Shown: positions 9,052 to 19,289, counted from the first letter of the stretch. The stretch: 64,000 bases of DNA from Dermabacter sp. (GCA_030538475.1 JAUNTX010000004.1:186001-250000), one strand, 5' to 3'. Translations and numbers: made by a program. The notes: a model not told the origin generated them from the letters alone.

Positions 9052-9822
9052 CTAGACGAGCGGCACGTCCTCGAACGCCCACCCCGCGGTGCGCGCCGTG
9101 ACCGCCCCGGAACTGAGGTGAGCGATGGCCTCGGCCACCTCGGCCTGCCGCTCGGGGGCATGGCCGAGGGTGAGCGTGAGGCCGTCGGCCCCATACTCAG
9201 CCCCGTGCACGCCGATGCCCGCCCCGGCTGCCCACGCGCGCACCTGCGCCTCGAAGGGCCCCGCCAGCTCGTAGGGCACGAGCATCTCGGTGATCTCCCG
9301 CACCACCCGTTCGCGCACGAGGCCGCTCGCGCTCGCGGCATCAAGGGCGTCGGTCACCGCGGAACCGTAGGCGCGCGTGAGACCGCCCGCGCCGAGCTTC
9401 ACGCCGCCGAAATACCGCGTGACCACGGCCACGACGTTCGTCAGGTGCCTCCCGCGCAGCGCCTGCGCCATGGGCATGCCCGCGGTCCCACCCGGTTCGC
9501 CGTCGTCATTCGACCGCTGAAGGCTCACGGGAGTGCCGAGCACGAGCGCGGTGCAGTGGTGGCGCGCCCCGGGATGCAGGGCCCGACGCTCGCGGATGAT
9601 CCGATCAGCCGCCTGAACGTCGGCAACCGGCGCCAGGTAGGCGATGAACTCGGACTTCGTGATGAGCAGGGAGTGCTCGATGGGGCCCGCGAGCAGGTGG
9701 GCGCGATTGCCCAGATCGGGCCGCTCGGCAAGGATCCCGCCAGAGACCTCGGCACTGGCGCCGCCGGGCGCCGAGGCGGCGGCTGCGGCGTCGTCCGCGC
9801 GGTCTGGTCCCATGCCCGCCAT
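9052..9822 (-). CDS. YigZ/IMPACT family protein
   Basis: About 256 residues. The family core is clear: a first domain with KSEFIAYLAPV, HHCTALVLG, SNDDGEPGGTAGMPM and VVAVVTRYFGGVKLGAGGL, then a C-terminal DUF1949-type ferredoxin-like domain. IMPACT/YigZ proteins bind nucleic acid or ribosomes, and the eukaryotic members counteract Gcn2; the bacterial role is unclear. Start choice is uncertain: ATG 9822 was preferred, GTG 9870 would add 16 Ser/Asp-rich residues, ATG 9813 would drop three. The N-terminal ~40 residues are Ala-rich and lie outside the domain. It converges on pabAB with a 71-base gap. Confidence 0.85.
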   Translation of the reverse strand: MAGMGPDRADDAAAAASAPGGASAEVSGGILAERPDLGNRAHLLAGPIEHSLLITKSEFIAYLAPVADVQAADRIIRERRALHPGARHHCTALVLGTPVSLQRSNDDGEPGGTAGMPMAQALRGRHLTNVVAVVTRYFGGVKLGAGGLTRAYGSAVTDALDAASASGLVRERVVREITEMLVPYELAGPFEAQVRAWAAGAGIGVHGAEYGADGLTLTLGHAPERQAEVAEAIAHLSSGAVTARTAGWAFEDVPLV

Positions 9823-9984
9823 TGTGTCACCCGCCAGCCTCCCCGCATCAGAGTCACTCGTCGATGTCACTCGTCAGCATCACCCGCCGGCCCCTCCGTC
9901 GGCATCACCCGCGCTTGCCCACCGCCGTGGGCAGCGCGGGATTCTCACGGCTCGCGCTCACCCGTGCAGGCTTATTCTTGGGGG

Positions 9985-11439
9985 ATGACTGCGCCCGCGG
10001 AACACTTCGACATCGTCCTCATCGGCTCCGGCTCCGGCAACTCCCTGCCCGGCCCCGAATTTGCTGATCGGAGCATCGCCTACATCGACCGGGGCGTGGG
10101 GCCCCTGCCCAGCTTCGGCGGCACGTGCCTCAACGTGGGCTGCATCCCCACGAAGATGTTCGTCCACACCGCCGACGTCGCCATGAGCGCCGCCCACGCC
10201 GCCCCGTTCGACGTGGAGGCGCGGCTCGAGGGCGTGGACTTCCCGGCCGTGCGCGACAGGATCTTCCACCGGATCGATCCGATTGCCCGCGCGGGCGAGG
10301 ACTACCGGGAGAACCATGCCGACAACGCGAACCTCACCTACATTCACGGCACGGCCCGCTTTACGGCGCCGAAGCGCATCGAGGTGAGCACCGAGCACGG
10401 CACGCGCACCATCACGGGCGACACCTTTGTGCTCGCCGCGGGCTCTCGCCCCGCCATGCCGCCCATCCCCGGGCTCGATGAGGTGCAGCCGTACACGAGC
10501 GACACGATCATGCGCATCCCGCAGCTGCCCGCCTCGCTCGCGATCCTCGGCTCGGGAGTGATTGCTCTCGAATTTGCCCACATCCTCGAATCGTTCGGGG
10601 TGCAGGTGCACCTGATCGCCCGCTCCGATACGCTGCTGCGCGCCTTCGATCAGGACATTGCGCGCCGCGCCACCCAGGTGGCTCGCGAGCGCTACACCGT
10701 GCACCTCACTACCCGCATCGCGCGCGCCTCGCGCGCTGACGGCGGCGTCACGCTCGAGTGGGAGTCGGACGGTGACCAGCGTGCGATCACGGTCGACGAG
10801 GTGCTCGTGGCGACGGGCCGGGTCCCGAACTCGGACGTGCTGGGGGCGGCCGACGGCGGACTCGGCATCGACGAGGCCGGTCGCGTGCGCGTGGACTCCT
10901 ACCAGCGGGTCCTCGATCCGGAGGGTCAGGTGCTCGAGGGCATGTGGAGTATTGGCGACCTGAGCTCCCCGCACCAGCTCAAGCACGTGGCGAACCACCA
11001 GCTGCGGATCGCGCGGCACAACATCTTGCACCCGGGCGACATGCGGGTGAGCGACGATATCCCGATCCCCGCGGGCGTGTTCACGCACCCGCAGATCGCG
11101 ACCGTCGGCATGACGGAGGCCGAGGCGAGGGCGTGGGCGGAGGCGAACGGCCGCACCATCCGGGTTGCGCATCAGGAGTACTCGAGCATCGCCTACGGCT
11201 GGGCGATGGAAGAGGTATCGCCCGGGAACTTCGCCAAGGTGATCGTGGACGACGCCGGAATGATCCTCGGCGCCCACATCATCGGCCCCCAGGCGCCCAC
11301 GCTCATCCAGATTCTCATTCAGGCCATGAGCCTCGGTACGCCCGCCGCCGAGGTGGCGAGGGGGCAGTACTGGATCCACCCGGCCATGCCGGAACTGATC
11401 GAGAACGCGCTGCTGCAGGTGAGCGGCCCCGCAAACTGA
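9985..11439 (+). CDS. mtr: mycothione reductase
   Basis: 484 residues, a pyridine nucleotide-disulfide oxidoreductase. FAD-binding GSGSGNS is at 14-20, redox-active Cys48/Cys53 in GGTCLNVGCIPTK, NAD(P)H-binding GSGVIALEFA, and the C-terminal His465-Glu470 dyad in WIHPAMPE on the dimer interface. SSPHQLKHVANHQ and the overall layout match the mycothione reductase subgroup rather than glutathione or lipoamide enzymes. It reduces oxidised mycothiol (mycothione) with NADPH, maintaining the cytosolic thiol pool. The start is the ATG at 9985 with GGGG just upstream. A kinase-fold gene follows 11 bases later on the same strand. Presence of this gene implies a mycothiol-producing actinobacterium. Confidence 0.93.
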   Translation: MTAPAEHFDIVLIGSGSGNSLPGPEFADRSIAYIDRGVGPLPSFGGTCLNVGCIPTKMFVHTADVAMSAAHAAPFDVEARLEGVDFPAVRDRIFHRIDPIARAGEDYRENHADNANLTYIHGTARFTAPKRIEVSTEHGTRTITGDTFVLAAGSRPAMPPIPGLDEVQPYTSDTIMRIPQLPASLAILGSGVIALEFAHILESFGVQVHLIARSDTLLRAFDQDIARRATQVARERYTVHLTTRIARASRADGGVTLEWESDGDQRAITVDEVLVATGRVPNSDVLGAADGGLGIDEAGRVRVDSYQRVLDPEGQVLEGMWSIGDLSSPHQLKHVANHQLRIARHNILHPGDMRVSDDIPIPAGVFTHPQIATVGMTEAEARAWAEANGRTIRVAHQEYSSIAYGWAMEEVSPGNFAKVIVDDAGMILGAHIIGPQAPTLIQILIQAMSLGTPAAEVARGQYWIHPAMPELIENALLQVSGPAN

Positions 11440-11450
11440 GCGGCCGAGCG

Positions 11451-12317
11451 GTGACGACTGTGGGCGGGGCAACCTGGGATGCCGGGGCACTCACCGAGCC
11501 CCAGCGCCGGTGCGTTCAGGAGTACGTGGGCCGTCCGACGGTGGTGCGGGACATGTCGTGGGGGCTGATTGACACGCGCGTGCTGCACGTGCGCGCCGGT
11601 GGGCGGGACCTGATCGTCAAGGCCGCGGGCCCCGCCAACCACCACATCGGCCGCGAGATCACGGCGCACGAGTCCTGGACGGCGCCCCTCGTGCGCGCGG
11701 GGCGCGCGGGCGCCCTCGTGGCCGCGAGCCGCGAGGCGAACGTGCTCGTCGTCGAGTATCAGGAGGGCGAGCTCGTCGAGGACACCCCCGCCGAGTTCGA
11801 GGCCGCCACCTACCGCCAGGCGGGCCAGGCGCTTGGCCTGCTGCACGCTGAGGCCGCCCGGGGAGACGACACGTATGTCGCGCGCGCGAAAGACCGCGCG
11901 CTCGCGTGGCTCGACGGAGACCACCGCATCGACGCCCGCGCCGAAGCCGCCGCGCGCCGCGTCCTCGCCTCCGCACACAGCGCCCCCGTGACCGTGGTGC
12001 CCACGCACGGCGACTTCCACCCGCGCAACTGGCTCGTGGACGGCTCCGAGGTGCGGATCATCGACTTCGGGCGCTTCGCTCACCGCTCCGCCTCGAGCGA
12101 CCTGCTGCGCCTTGCGACCCAGCAGTGGCACCTCGATCCTGCCCTCGAAGCCGCCTTCTTTGCCGGCTACGGTGAGGACCCGCGCGATCCGGCGCTCTGG
12201 GACCTGGAGTTGCTGTGCGAAGCCATCGGTGTGGCCGCGTGGGCCTACCGGGTGGGCGATGAGGACTTCGAGGCGCGGGGCCACGCCCAGATCGCCGACG
12301 CGCTAGCGCGCATGTGA
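11451..12317 (+). CDS. aminoglycoside phosphotransferase-fold (APH/ChoK) kinase
   Basis: 288 residues. The C-lobe carries the phosphotransferase motifs THGDFHPRNWL (catalytic Asp in HGDFH, Asn two turns on) and VRIIDFGR (metal-binding Asp). The N-lobe is more diverged. Family members phosphorylate small molecules (aminoglycosides, choline, sugars, homoserine-like compounds). Nothing specific suggests an antibiotic substrate, and the location behind mtr hints at a metabolic or thiol-related function only by association. The GTG at 11451 is chosen because it lies 11 bases after the mtr stop, giving probable co-transcription. Ends in a 39-base convergent gap with an LCP gene. Confidence 0.72.
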   Translation: MTTVGGATWDAGALTEPQRRCVQEYVGRPTVVRDMSWGLIDTRVLHVRAGGRDLIVKAAGPANHHIGREITAHESWTAPLVRAGRAGALVAASREANVLVVEYQEGELVEDTPAEFEAATYRQAGQALGLLHAEAARGDDTYVARAKDRALAWLDGDHRIDARAEAAARRVLASAHSAPVTVVPTHGDFHPRNWLVDGSEVRIIDFGRFAHRSASSDLLRLATQQWHLDPALEAAFFAGYGEDPRDPALWDLELLCEAIGVAAWAYRVGDEDFEARGHAQIADALARM

Positions 12318-12356
12318 ACCGTCGGCCCCGTGCCCTGTGCCCCGTGCCGCGGGCGC

Positions 12357-14237
12357 TCAGTTCCGCGGGTCGTCGTTGCCCGGCATGCAGGCCGCGAGGG
12401 GATCCTGGTTGACCTGAATCGCGGGAGCGGCGGGAGCTTCCGGGGCGGCCGGCTGCTCCGACGCCTCCTCGGTGGCTTGCGGCTCCTCGGCGGGAGCGGC
12501 CTCGCCCGTGTCCTCACCCGCGGGCTGCTCGCTCGCCTCGACGCCGCCATCGCCGCGCACCGATTCGGCGCCCTGGTCAACGCCCGCCATCGAATCGGCA
12601 ATCGACGCCTGCACCCACTCCTTGAGGAACGGGTAGTCGGGGTTGCCCGACGGGGTGACAGTGGGGTTGATCGGGTAGGACTTGAAGCCGCCCTTTTGCA
12701 CGCGCAGCCCGAGCTCGGTGAAGGCGTCGAGGCGTTCGGCGGGAATGTCGGTCTCGATGTTGCGTTCAGTTGCGGAGACGAGGCGCGGGAACGCGAGCAC
12801 CACGGAGGTCACGTTCGCTTCCTCGGCGACGGTGCGCACCATGCGCTGCTGGCGGCAGTTGCGGTCGAAGTCCGAGGAACCCTCGCGGCTGCGGGCATAC
12901 CAGAGGGCGTGGTAGCCGTCGAGGTGCTGCCAGCCCTTCTCGACGTACCCTTCCACGGGCGAATTGCCGCCACCGATCGGAATGTTGCGTTCCACCTCGA
13001 TGTCCACGCCGCCCACGGCGTCCACGAGGTCCTGGAAGCCCTTGAGGTTCACCATCGCGTAGTAATCGACCGTGAGGCCCAGCGTTTCTTCGACCACCAT
13101 CTTCGTGGCGGTGTAGCCGGGGCGGGGATCGCCCGGGAATAGGTCGGGGCGCACTTCCTCGGCCCAGGTCCACACGGCGTTGATGAGGTTCTGGTTCTTG
13201 CCGTAGTAGTCAAAGCCGTTCGGGAACACCTGGGCGGGAGCGGAGCCCTCGGGGAAGCGCACGTACTGCAGGTTGCGGGGGATCGAGAACAGGGCGGTGC
13301 GCCCGCTCTTCGTGTCAATCGAGGCCACCATGATCGTGTCGGGCCGCGTGCCGGTGCGGTCAGCCCCGGCGTCTTGACCCAGCAGCATGACGTTGATGCG
13401 TTCGGTATCCGCCCACGGATCCTTGCCGGTGGAAATGTTCTCCGTGTTGCCGCTCGTGCTGAAGACCGTGCTGCTGCCGATGATCGACTGGGCGGCATAC
13501 AGCGAGTGCACGGCGTGGGTGGCGGGCAGCGCGATGATGAGGATGAACGTGTAGGCGAGCGCCATTGACGCCACCTTCGAGGCGCCGCGCAGGTGCTCGC
13601 GGAGATTCTGCAGGTGGTTCGTGAAGGCGATGAGGCCAATCCACAGCAGAGCGCCCACCGCGACGGCGGCGAGCAAGAGGGTGAGGAACCAGCGCTTCGT
13701 GCCGAGCGTGATGAGCGTGGTGGTGACATCGTTCGTGAACGCCCACGCGGCCACGGCGCCGGTGCCGAGGACGAGCAGTGCCATGATGGTCACGCCGAGC
13801 GGGCGCCACCTGGTCGGGGTGAGACCGAAGCCGGGGATGATGGAGCCGAGCGTGGTCCACATCGAGGCGCGCGCAAGCGAGCCTTCATCGATGGGGCGGC
13901 GCAGCGGCGATTTCTGCCGGGCCGCGGCGGGGGCGCCGTCGGCTAGTCGGGCGCTGCCCTCGGCGTTCGCGCGGGCCCGCGGGGAGGGCAGGGGTTCGGT
14001 GCGGTGAGTGCCCGCGCCGGGAAGGGCAGCGGCACCGGAGGCCGACGCGGCCGCCTGGGCGGCCCCCGGGAACGGGGAGCGGGCGCGAGGTGCGAGGGGG
14101 AGTGACTGGTACGTGGCCGCCTGAATGCGCGCCTGGGCATTGCGCTGGGCGATGATGTCGGCCCTCGTGGGGCGGACGTATCGGTGTCGCCCAGGTCCCC
14201 GTGAGGGCAGGGGGAAGGCACGTTCGGGCTCAGTCAT
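12357..14237 (-). CDS. LytR-CpsA-Psr (LCP) family wall polymer ligase with long cytoplasmic tail
   Basis: 626 residues. An N-terminal cytoplasmic, Ala/Arg/Pro-rich region of ~150 residues is followed by three hydrophobic segments (about 160-180, 195-220, 240-262) and the extracellular LCP domain (~300-530). Hallmarks are INVMLLGQDAGADRTGTRPDTIM (first half quoted as INVMLLGQDAG then GTRPDTIM), FSIPRNLQYV, DYYAMVNLKGFQDLVDAVGG and the Arg-rich ALWYARSREGSSDFDRNCRQ block. LCP enzymes transfer lipid-linked polymers (arabinogalactan-, teichoic acid- or capsule-like) to peptidoglycan. The tail (~570-626) is Glu/Ala/Pro-rich. Starts at ATG 14237; galE is divergent across a 173-base gap, and both could serve surface glycan synthesis. 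Confidence 0.88.
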   Translation of the reverse strand: MTEPERAFPLPSRGPGRHRYVRPTRADIIAQRNAQARIQAATYQSLPLAPRARSPFPGAAQAAASASGAAALPGAGTHRTEPLPSPRARANAEGSARLADGAPAAARQKSPLRRPIDEGSLARASMWTTLGSIIPGFGLTPTRWRPLGVTIMALLVLGTGAVAAWAFTNDVTTTLITLGTKRWFLTLLLAAVAVGALLWIGLIAFTNHLQNLREHLRGASKVASMALAYTFILIIALPATHAVHSLYAAQSIIGSSTVFSTSGNTENISTGKDPWADTERINVMLLGQDAGADRTGTRPDTIMVASIDTKSGRTALFSIPRNLQYVRFPEGSAPAQVFPNGFDYYGKNQNLINAVWTWAEEVRPDLFPGDPRPGYTATKMVVEETLGLTVDYYAMVNLKGFQDLVDAVGGVDIEVERNIPIGGGNSPVEGYVEKGWQHLDGYHALWYARSREGSSDFDRNCRQQRMVRTVAEEANVTSVVLAFPRLVSATERNIETDIPAERLDAFTELGLRVQKGGFKSYPINPTVTPSGNPDYPFLKEWVQASIADSMAGVDQGAESVRGDGGVEASEQPAGEDTGEAAPAEEPQATEEASEQPAAPEAPAAPAIQVNQDPLAACMPGNDDPRN

Positions 14238-14410
14238 GGGGCCCAGTCTACGGTTCTGACCAGCGCATCGGCAGGGGTGAACGTGTGGAATACGTAGAGA
14301 TTCCGGGAAGTGCGGCCCGCGCGTGATACCTGGGTCCATGCGCCCGTGTCCTCGCGCATTCGCGGCCCGCGCTCACCGGGTGCCCATCCGCGGGAAACTA
14401 GACTGTGGCC

Positions 14411-15391
14411 ATGACTACTTTGATTGTTGGCGGTGCAGGCTACATCGGCTCCCACGTGGTGCGTCTCCTCGCGGAACGCGGCGACGACGTCGTGGTGGTG
14501 GACGACCTGTCCACCGGGTTCCCCGAACGCCTCGGCGATGTTCCGCTCGTCCAACTCGATGTCACCTCCGCGGGTGCGGTCGAGGTCATGGAGCGGGAAA
14601 TGCGTGAGCGCGGCGTGAGCGCGATCATCCACTTCGCCGCCCACAAGCAGGTGGGGGAGTCGGTCCAGAAGCCGGAGATGTACTGGCACGACAACGTGGG
14701 CGGGCTCGCCAACGTGCTCGATGCCGCCGCCCGCGCGGGCGTGCGCGACATCGTGTTCAGTTCGTCGGCCGCCGTGTACGGCATGCCCGATGTGGACCTC
14801 GTGGACGAACAGCTCCAGCCGCAGCCGATCAACCCCTACGGCGCCACGAAGTACGTGGGCGAATGGATGCTCGCGGACGCGGAGCGCGCGCATGACATGC
14901 GCACAGTGGCCCTGCGCTACTTCAACGTGGCGGGCGCGGGCTGGCCCGACCTGGCCGACACGCTCGTCATGAACCTCGTGCCGATTGTGCTCGACGCCCT
15001 GGATCGCGGCGCCGTGCCGAAAGTCTTCGGCGATGACTACCCGACCGAGGATGGCACGTGCATCCGCGACTACGTGCACGTCGTGGACCTCGCAGAAGCC
15101 CACATCGCGTCCCTCGAGTACCTGCGCCGTGAGGAGCGCGAGCATCGCGTCTTCAACGTCGGCACCGGCACCGGATCGAGCGTGCTCGACGTTATCGACG
15201 CGATCGCGCGCGCGAAGGGCATCGAGATCACGCCGGAGATCGCCCCGCGGCGCCCCGGCGATCCGGCGCGGCTCGTGTGCTCGACCGACCGGATCAAGGG
15301 CGCGCTCGGGTGGAGCAGCGTAAAGAGCCTCGACGACATCGTGGAATCGGCCGTCCGGGCCCGCGAGGACGCCGCGCGAGACCTGCCCTAA
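14411..15391 (+). CDS. galE: UDP-glucose 4-epimerase
   Basis: 326 residues, an extended short-chain dehydrogenase. The NAD-binding VGGAGYIGSH is at 6-15, the catalytic Ser in SSSAAVYG near 118, and Tyr143/Lys147 in NPYGATKYVGE. The RYFNVAGA block and GTGTGSSVLDVI tail fit GalE-type UDP-hexose epimerases, which interconvert UDP-glucose and UDP-galactose (or the N-acetyl forms). There are no other Leloir genes nearby; with an LCP ligase divergent to it, supply of UDP-galactose for a wall polymer is plausible. ATG 14411 was chosen; an in-frame GTG two codons upstream (14405) is possible. Confidence 0.9.
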   Translation: MTTLIVGGAGYIGSHVVRLLAERGDDVVVVDDLSTGFPERLGDVPLVQLDVTSAGAVEVMEREMRERGVSAIIHFAAHKQVGESVQKPEMYWHDNVGGLANVLDAAARAGVRDIVFSSSAAVYGMPDVDLVDEQLQPQPINPYGATKYVGEWMLADAERAHDMRTVALRYFNVAGAGWPDLADTLVMNLVPIVLDALDRGAVPKVFGDDYPTEDGTCIRDYVHVVDLAEAHIASLEYLRREEREHRVFNVGTGTGSSVLDVIDAIARAKGIEITPEIAPRRPGDPARLVCSTDRIKGALGWSSVKSLDDIVESAVRAREDAARDLP

Positions 15392-15521
15392 ACGAAAGTT
15401 CTTGCGGGTTTCGCGGATCCGCACGGGGGTCCTCCGTGTGACATCGGTGACTGGTGAATACTGAGTGGTCGGTGCGCCACCCGGGCGCCAATCCCCGTTC
15501 GATCTCGCGAAGGAGCGATCC

Positions 15522-18500
15522 GTGCCACGACTGCTGTCGCACAGCACCACCGCCACGTTGCCACCTGTCCCCACCCCGCTATCGCGCCTCATCGTCGCCT
15601 TCGTGGCGGTGCTGGCCCTGCTCATGCCGATGGCCGGCACGCTCGCGCCCGCCGCGGCCGAGCCGCCCGCCGTCGTCACGGTGCCGGGCAGCCACAACCT
15701 CGCGATGGGCTGCGGGGCAGACTGGGACCCCGCGTGCGAGGCGGCGGAACTTACCTGGAACGAGGACATCGGCCTGTTCACCGGCACGTGGGATCTGCCC
15801 GCGGGCAACTACGAGTACAAGGTCGCGCACGACCGCTCGTGGGATGAAAGCTACGGCAAAGGCGGGGCGCCGAACGGCGGCGACATCTCCTACACGCACC
15901 CCGGCGGCAGCGTCACGTTCGTGTACGACCCCGTGACCCACGAGGTGCAGAACTCGAGCCAGGGCCCACTCATTACCCTGCCCGGCTCCTTCAACAAGAG
16001 TCTTGGCTGCGGCGGGGACTGGGCACCCGGGTGCCTGGCCACGTGGATGCGCGACGCCGACGGCGACGGCACCTACACCTTCACGACCACGAAGATTGCG
16101 CAGGGCAGCCACCAGGTCAAGGTGTCGGAATCTCTGAACTGGGACGAGAACTATGGTGAAGGGGGCGCCCCCGGTGGCGCGAACTACTCCTTCACTGCCG
16201 CGGAAGGCAAGACGGTGACCTTTAGCTACAACTCGACCACGAAGCTGCTGACCATCGAGGTGGAGGATCCGCCCGCCGCGGGCACGGGCCAGCTGCTCGC
16301 GTACTGGCTCGAGCCCGCGCTCCTCGCGTGGCCCGAGAACCTCAGCGCACCGGCCCCGGGGACCACCTTTGAACTGTGGAACTCGCCCACGGCCTCGCTC
16401 GCCCTCGCCGACGGCACCGTGACCGGCGGAGAGAAGGTGGCCGATCTGGCCCTCGGCGCTCCCGGCGATCTTCCCGCCGAGCAACTGGCGAACAAGGGCC
16501 ACCTCAAGAACTACGCCTCCCTGACGGCCACCGCCGACGGTGCGCCGCTCACGCCCGAGCGCGCGGCCGACCTCCTCACGGGACAGGCCATGGTTGTCCA
16601 GCGCGACGCCTCCGGCGCGGTCACGGTCTTCACGGGCGTGCAGATCCCCGGCGTGCTCGACTCCCTCTACGCGGACAAGGCCCGCACGGCCACCGTGCCG
16701 CGCGGCGTTCACGCCGATGCGAACGGCGTGAGCCTCAACCTGTGGGCCCCGACCGCGAAGAACGCTCGGCTCGTACTCGATGCGGGCACGGGCGCCGAAC
16801 AGATTCTCCCGATGCAGCGCGAGGCCGACGGGTCGTGGACCGCGAGAGGCCCGCGCGACTGGATCAACCGCCCCTACCTGTACGAGGTCGAGGTGTATGC
16901 CCCGGCGGCGAACGGGATCGTCACCAACCGCGTGACCGACCCGTACTCCGTGGGCCTGACCCTGAACTCGACCGCGAGCGTGATCGTGGACCTGGACGAT
17001 CCGGCGCTCGCCCCCGACGTCTGGGCGAACTCGAACGCGCAGCACACGGAGAACTTCGCCGAGCAGACCATCTACGAACTGCACGTGCGCGACTTCTCCA
17101 TCAGCGACGAGACCGTGCCCGAGAACCTGCGCGGCACCTACGCCGCGTTCGGCGAGCGCGACTCCGACGGCATGCGGCACCTGAAGGAACTGTCCGACGC
17201 GGGCATGACCACCGTGCACCTGCTGCCCACCTTCGACATCGCGACGATTGAAGAGGACCGCACGAAGCAGCGGGTCCCGAACATTCCCGCGGATGCGGCC
17301 CGCGATTCGACCGCCCAGCAGGAAGCGGTGAACGCCGTCAAGGACGAAGACGCCTTCAACTGGGGCTACGACCCCTTCCACTTCTCCACCCCCGAAGGCT
17401 CCTACGCCTCCGACGGGAACCAGGAGGGCGGGGCCCGCACGAAGGAGTTCCGCACCATGGTGGGCTCGCTCCACGAGGCCGGGCTCGGCGTCGTGGTGGA
17501 CCAGGTGTTCAACCACACCGCGGAAGCGGGCCAGAACAAGCGCAGCGTGCTCGACCAGGTGGTGCCCGGCTACTACCACCGGCTCTCGACCACGGGCGCG
17601 GTGGAAACCTCAACGTGCTGCCAGAACGTCGCCACCGAGCACGCGTTTGCGGAAGATCTCATGGTGGATTCCATCGTGACCTGGGCGCGCGACTACCGGG
17701 TCGACGGCTTCCGCTTCGACCTCATGGGCCACCATTCGCGCGCCAACATGGAGCGCGTGCGCGCCGAACTGGACGCGCTCACGCTCGAGAAGGACGGCGT
17801 GGATGGCTCGAGCATCTACCTGTACGGCGAGGGCTGGAACTTCGGCGAGGTGGCCGGTAATGCGCGATTCACGCAGGCCACGCAGGGACAGCTGGATGGC
17901 ACCGGGATCGGCGCCTTCAACGATCGCCTGCGCGACGCCGTGCACGGCGGCGGCCCCTTCGATGAGGACAAGCGGGAGGGTCAGGGCTTCGGCACGGGCG
18001 GATTCACCGACCCGAACGGGGTCTCGGGCGCGAGCCCCGAGGCGCGGAAGGCGGACCTCCTGCACCGCACGGACCTCATTCGCCTGGGACTAGCGGGCAA
18101 CCTCAGCGGCTACACGTTCGAGACGAGCCAGGGCACGCTCCAGGCCGGGCGCGACATCGACTACAACGGCCAGCGGGCGGGCTACGCCTCCCAGCCGTAC
18201 GAGTCGGTCAACTACGTGGATGCCCACGACAACGAGACGCTGTGGGACATCGGGCTGTGGAAGCTTCCCGAAGACACGAGCGTCGAGGAGCGCGTGCGGA
18301 TGAACAACCTCTCGCTCGCCACCGTGGCGCTCGGGCAGTCGCCGAGCTTCTGGCATGCGGGCACCGACATGCTCCGCTCGAAGTCGATGGACCGCGACTC
18401 CTACAACTCCGGGGACCACTTCAACACCCTGGACTTCTCGAAGCAGACCAACAATCAGGGCGTGGGCCTGCCACCCGCGGAGAAGAACAAGACCGATTGG

Positions 18501-19058
18501 CCGATCGTGGGTCCGATCCTCGCGAACGAGGCCCTGCAGCCGTCGCCCGCGCAGATTGACGACTCCTCGCAGATCAGCCTGGACCTGCTCAAGATCCGTT
18601 CGAGCTCGCCCCTGTTCACCCTCGGCTCCGCCAGCAGCATCCAGGAGAAGGTGACGTTCCCGAACGGTGGCCCCGACGCTACGCCGGGCCTCTTGGTCAT
18701 GCGGATCGATGACACCGCGGGCGCCGACGTGGACCCGGCCCTCGACGGGGTCGTGACCGTGTTCAACGCGTCGCCGGAGGCGATCACGGAGAGCATCGAG
18801 GGCTTGGACGGCGCCACGTACCGGCTGCACTCGGTGCAGGCCGACGGGGCCGATCCGGTGGTCAAGGGCGCGAGCCTGACCGCCGGTGAGGTCAGCATTC
18901 CCGCGCGCACGGTCGCGGTGTTCGTCCTGGATCAGGAGCGCCCGGTCGAGCCCACCCCGGAACCCACGCCCGACCCGAACCCCGACCCGACCACGGACCC
19001 GCCCCCGCACGGCGACCGCGACGGTAAAGGTGACCGGAACCGGAAACGGCAACGGTAG
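15522..19058 (+). CDS. pulA: secreted type I pullulanase (GH13), frame broken before its wall anchor
   Basis: 1178 residues as read. A signal peptide (hydrophobic core ~25-40, cleavage near AAAE) precedes two tandem X25-like modules (~45-140 and ~148-245; each opens with a PGS(H/F)N block, has LGC/MGCG..DW and a WDE(S/N)YG motif). After the N-terminal pullulanase domains comes the catalytic barrel: [10 protein letters not shown], nucleophile Asp733 in FRFDLMG, acid Glu770 in YGEGWNFGE, and Asp903 in DAHDNET. It hydrolyses alpha-1,6 branches of pullulan/glycogen/amylopectin outside the membrane. GTG start with AAGGAG 7 bases upstream. The C-terminal Pro/Thr/Asp linker shifts frame near 19002-19006; deleting one base would join the LPXTG anchor (next entry). 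Confidence 0.9.
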   Translation: MPRLLSHSTTATLPPVPTPLSRLIVAFVAVLALLMPMAGTLAPAAAEPPAVVTVPGSHNLAMGCGADWDPACEAAELTWNEDIGLFTGTWDLPAGNYEYKVAHDRSWDESYGKGGAPNGGDISYTHPGGSVTFVYDPVTHEVQNSSQGPLITLPGSFNKSLGCGGDWAPGCLATWMRDADGDGTYTFTTTKIAQGSHQVKVSESLNWDENYGEGGAPGGANYSFTAAEGKTVTFSYNSTTKLLTIEVEDPPAAGTGQLLAYWLEPALLAWPENLSAPAPGTTFELWNSPTASLALADGTVTGGEKVADLALGAPGDLPAEQLANKGHLKNYASLTATADGAPLTPERAADLLTGQAMVVQRDASGAVTVFTGVQIPGVLDSLYADKARTATVPRGVHADANGVSLNLWAPTAKNARLVLDAGTGAEQILPMQREADGSWTARGPRDWINRPYLYEVEVYAPAANGIVTNRVTDPYSVGLTLNSTASVIVDLDDPALAPDVWANSNAQHTENFAEQTIYELHVRDFSISDETVPENLRGTYAAFGERDSDGMRHLKELSDAGMTTVHLLPTFDIATIEEDRTKQRVPNIPADAARDSTAQQEAVNAVKDEDAFNWGYDPFHFSTPEGSYASDGNQEGGARTKEFRTMVGSLHEAGLGVVVDQVFNHTAEAGQNKRSVLDQVVPGYYHRLSTTGAVETSTCCQNVATEHAFAEDLMVDSIVTWARDYRVDGFRFDLMGHHSRANMERVRAELDALTLEKDGVDGSSIYLYGEGWNFGEVAGNARFTQATQGQLDGTGIGAFNDRLRDAVHGGGPFDEDKREGQGFGTGGFTDPNGVSGASPEARKADLLHRTDLIRLGLAGNLSGYTFETSQGTLQAGRDIDYNGQRAGYASQPYESVNYVDAHDNETLWDIGLWKLPEDTSVEERVRMNNLSLATVALGQSPSFWHAGTDMLRSKSMDRDSYNSGDHFNTLDFSKQTNNQGVGLPPAEKNKTDWPIVGPILANEALQPSPAQIDDSSQISLDLLKIRSSSPLFTLGSASSIQEKVTFPNGGPDATPGLLVMRIDDTAGADVDPALDGVVTVFNASPEAITESIEGLDGATYRLHSVQADGADPVVKGASLTAGEVSIPARTVAVFVLDQERPVEPTPEPTPDPNPDPTTDPPPHGDRDGKGDRNRKRQR

Positions 19059-19242
19059 CGGCACGGGAACGGGCACAGGCGCGGACTCGAGTACGGGGAA
19101 GAAGTCCGCGGAGTCCACGGCCGGTGGCCGCACGGGCGTGCTGCCGCGCACCGGCACCGAAATGCTGGGGCTCCTGCTCGTGGCCGCGGCCCTCGTGGGC
19201 GCGGGAGCGGTGACGATCGCGGCGCGCCGCGCCCGAGGCTAA
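18999..19242 (+). pseudogene. out-of-frame LPXTG wall-sorting tail of the pullulanase
   Basis: In the +1 frame, directly after the pullulanase linker, the sequence reads a Thr/Gly/Asn-rich spacer ([17 protein letters not shown]), then VLPRTGTEMLGLL, a hydrophobic span of ~18 residues and a basic end (AARRARG) before TAA at 19240-19242. That is a complete sortase signal: LPXTG, membrane span, positive tail. It has no start codon of its own. Removing one C from the CCCCC run at 19002-19006 fuses it to the upstream enzyme. It therefore looks like the severed 3' end of one gene. Cause could be a real strain mutation, slippage during replication, or a sequencing error. Confidence 0.8.
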
Positions 19243-19247
19243 ACCTC

Positions 19248-19279
19248 GCCTCGCTCGCCAACACCCCGGCGAGCGAGGC
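19248..19279. terminator. intrinsic terminator hairpin after pullulanase
   Basis: 12-bp perfect stem (19248-19259 with 19268-19279) around an 8-base loop, starting 5 bases after the wall-anchor stop codon. It lies between convergent genes and is the first of two strong hairpins. Confidence 0.7.
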
Positions 19280-19289
19280 AGCGAAAGGG

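Noticed and set aside
9853..9875. GTCACTCGTC repeated with 13-base period between yigZ and mtr genes
   Set aside because: Only two copies, may fall inside the YigZ coding region if the GTG start is used; insufficient as an operator claim.
11451..12317. Aminoglycoside resistance gene
   Set aside because: APH fold alone does not indicate resistance; the gene sits in a core metabolic context with no mobile features.
15579..17579. Leftward open frame of ~660 codons over the pullulanase gene
   Set aside because: His/Val/Arg-rich shadow frame with no family resemblance, opposite a clear GH13 enzyme.
19059..19242. Separate small LPXTG protein gene
   Set aside because: No start codon or ribosome site and sequence continues the pullulanase linker; treated as its frameshifted end.
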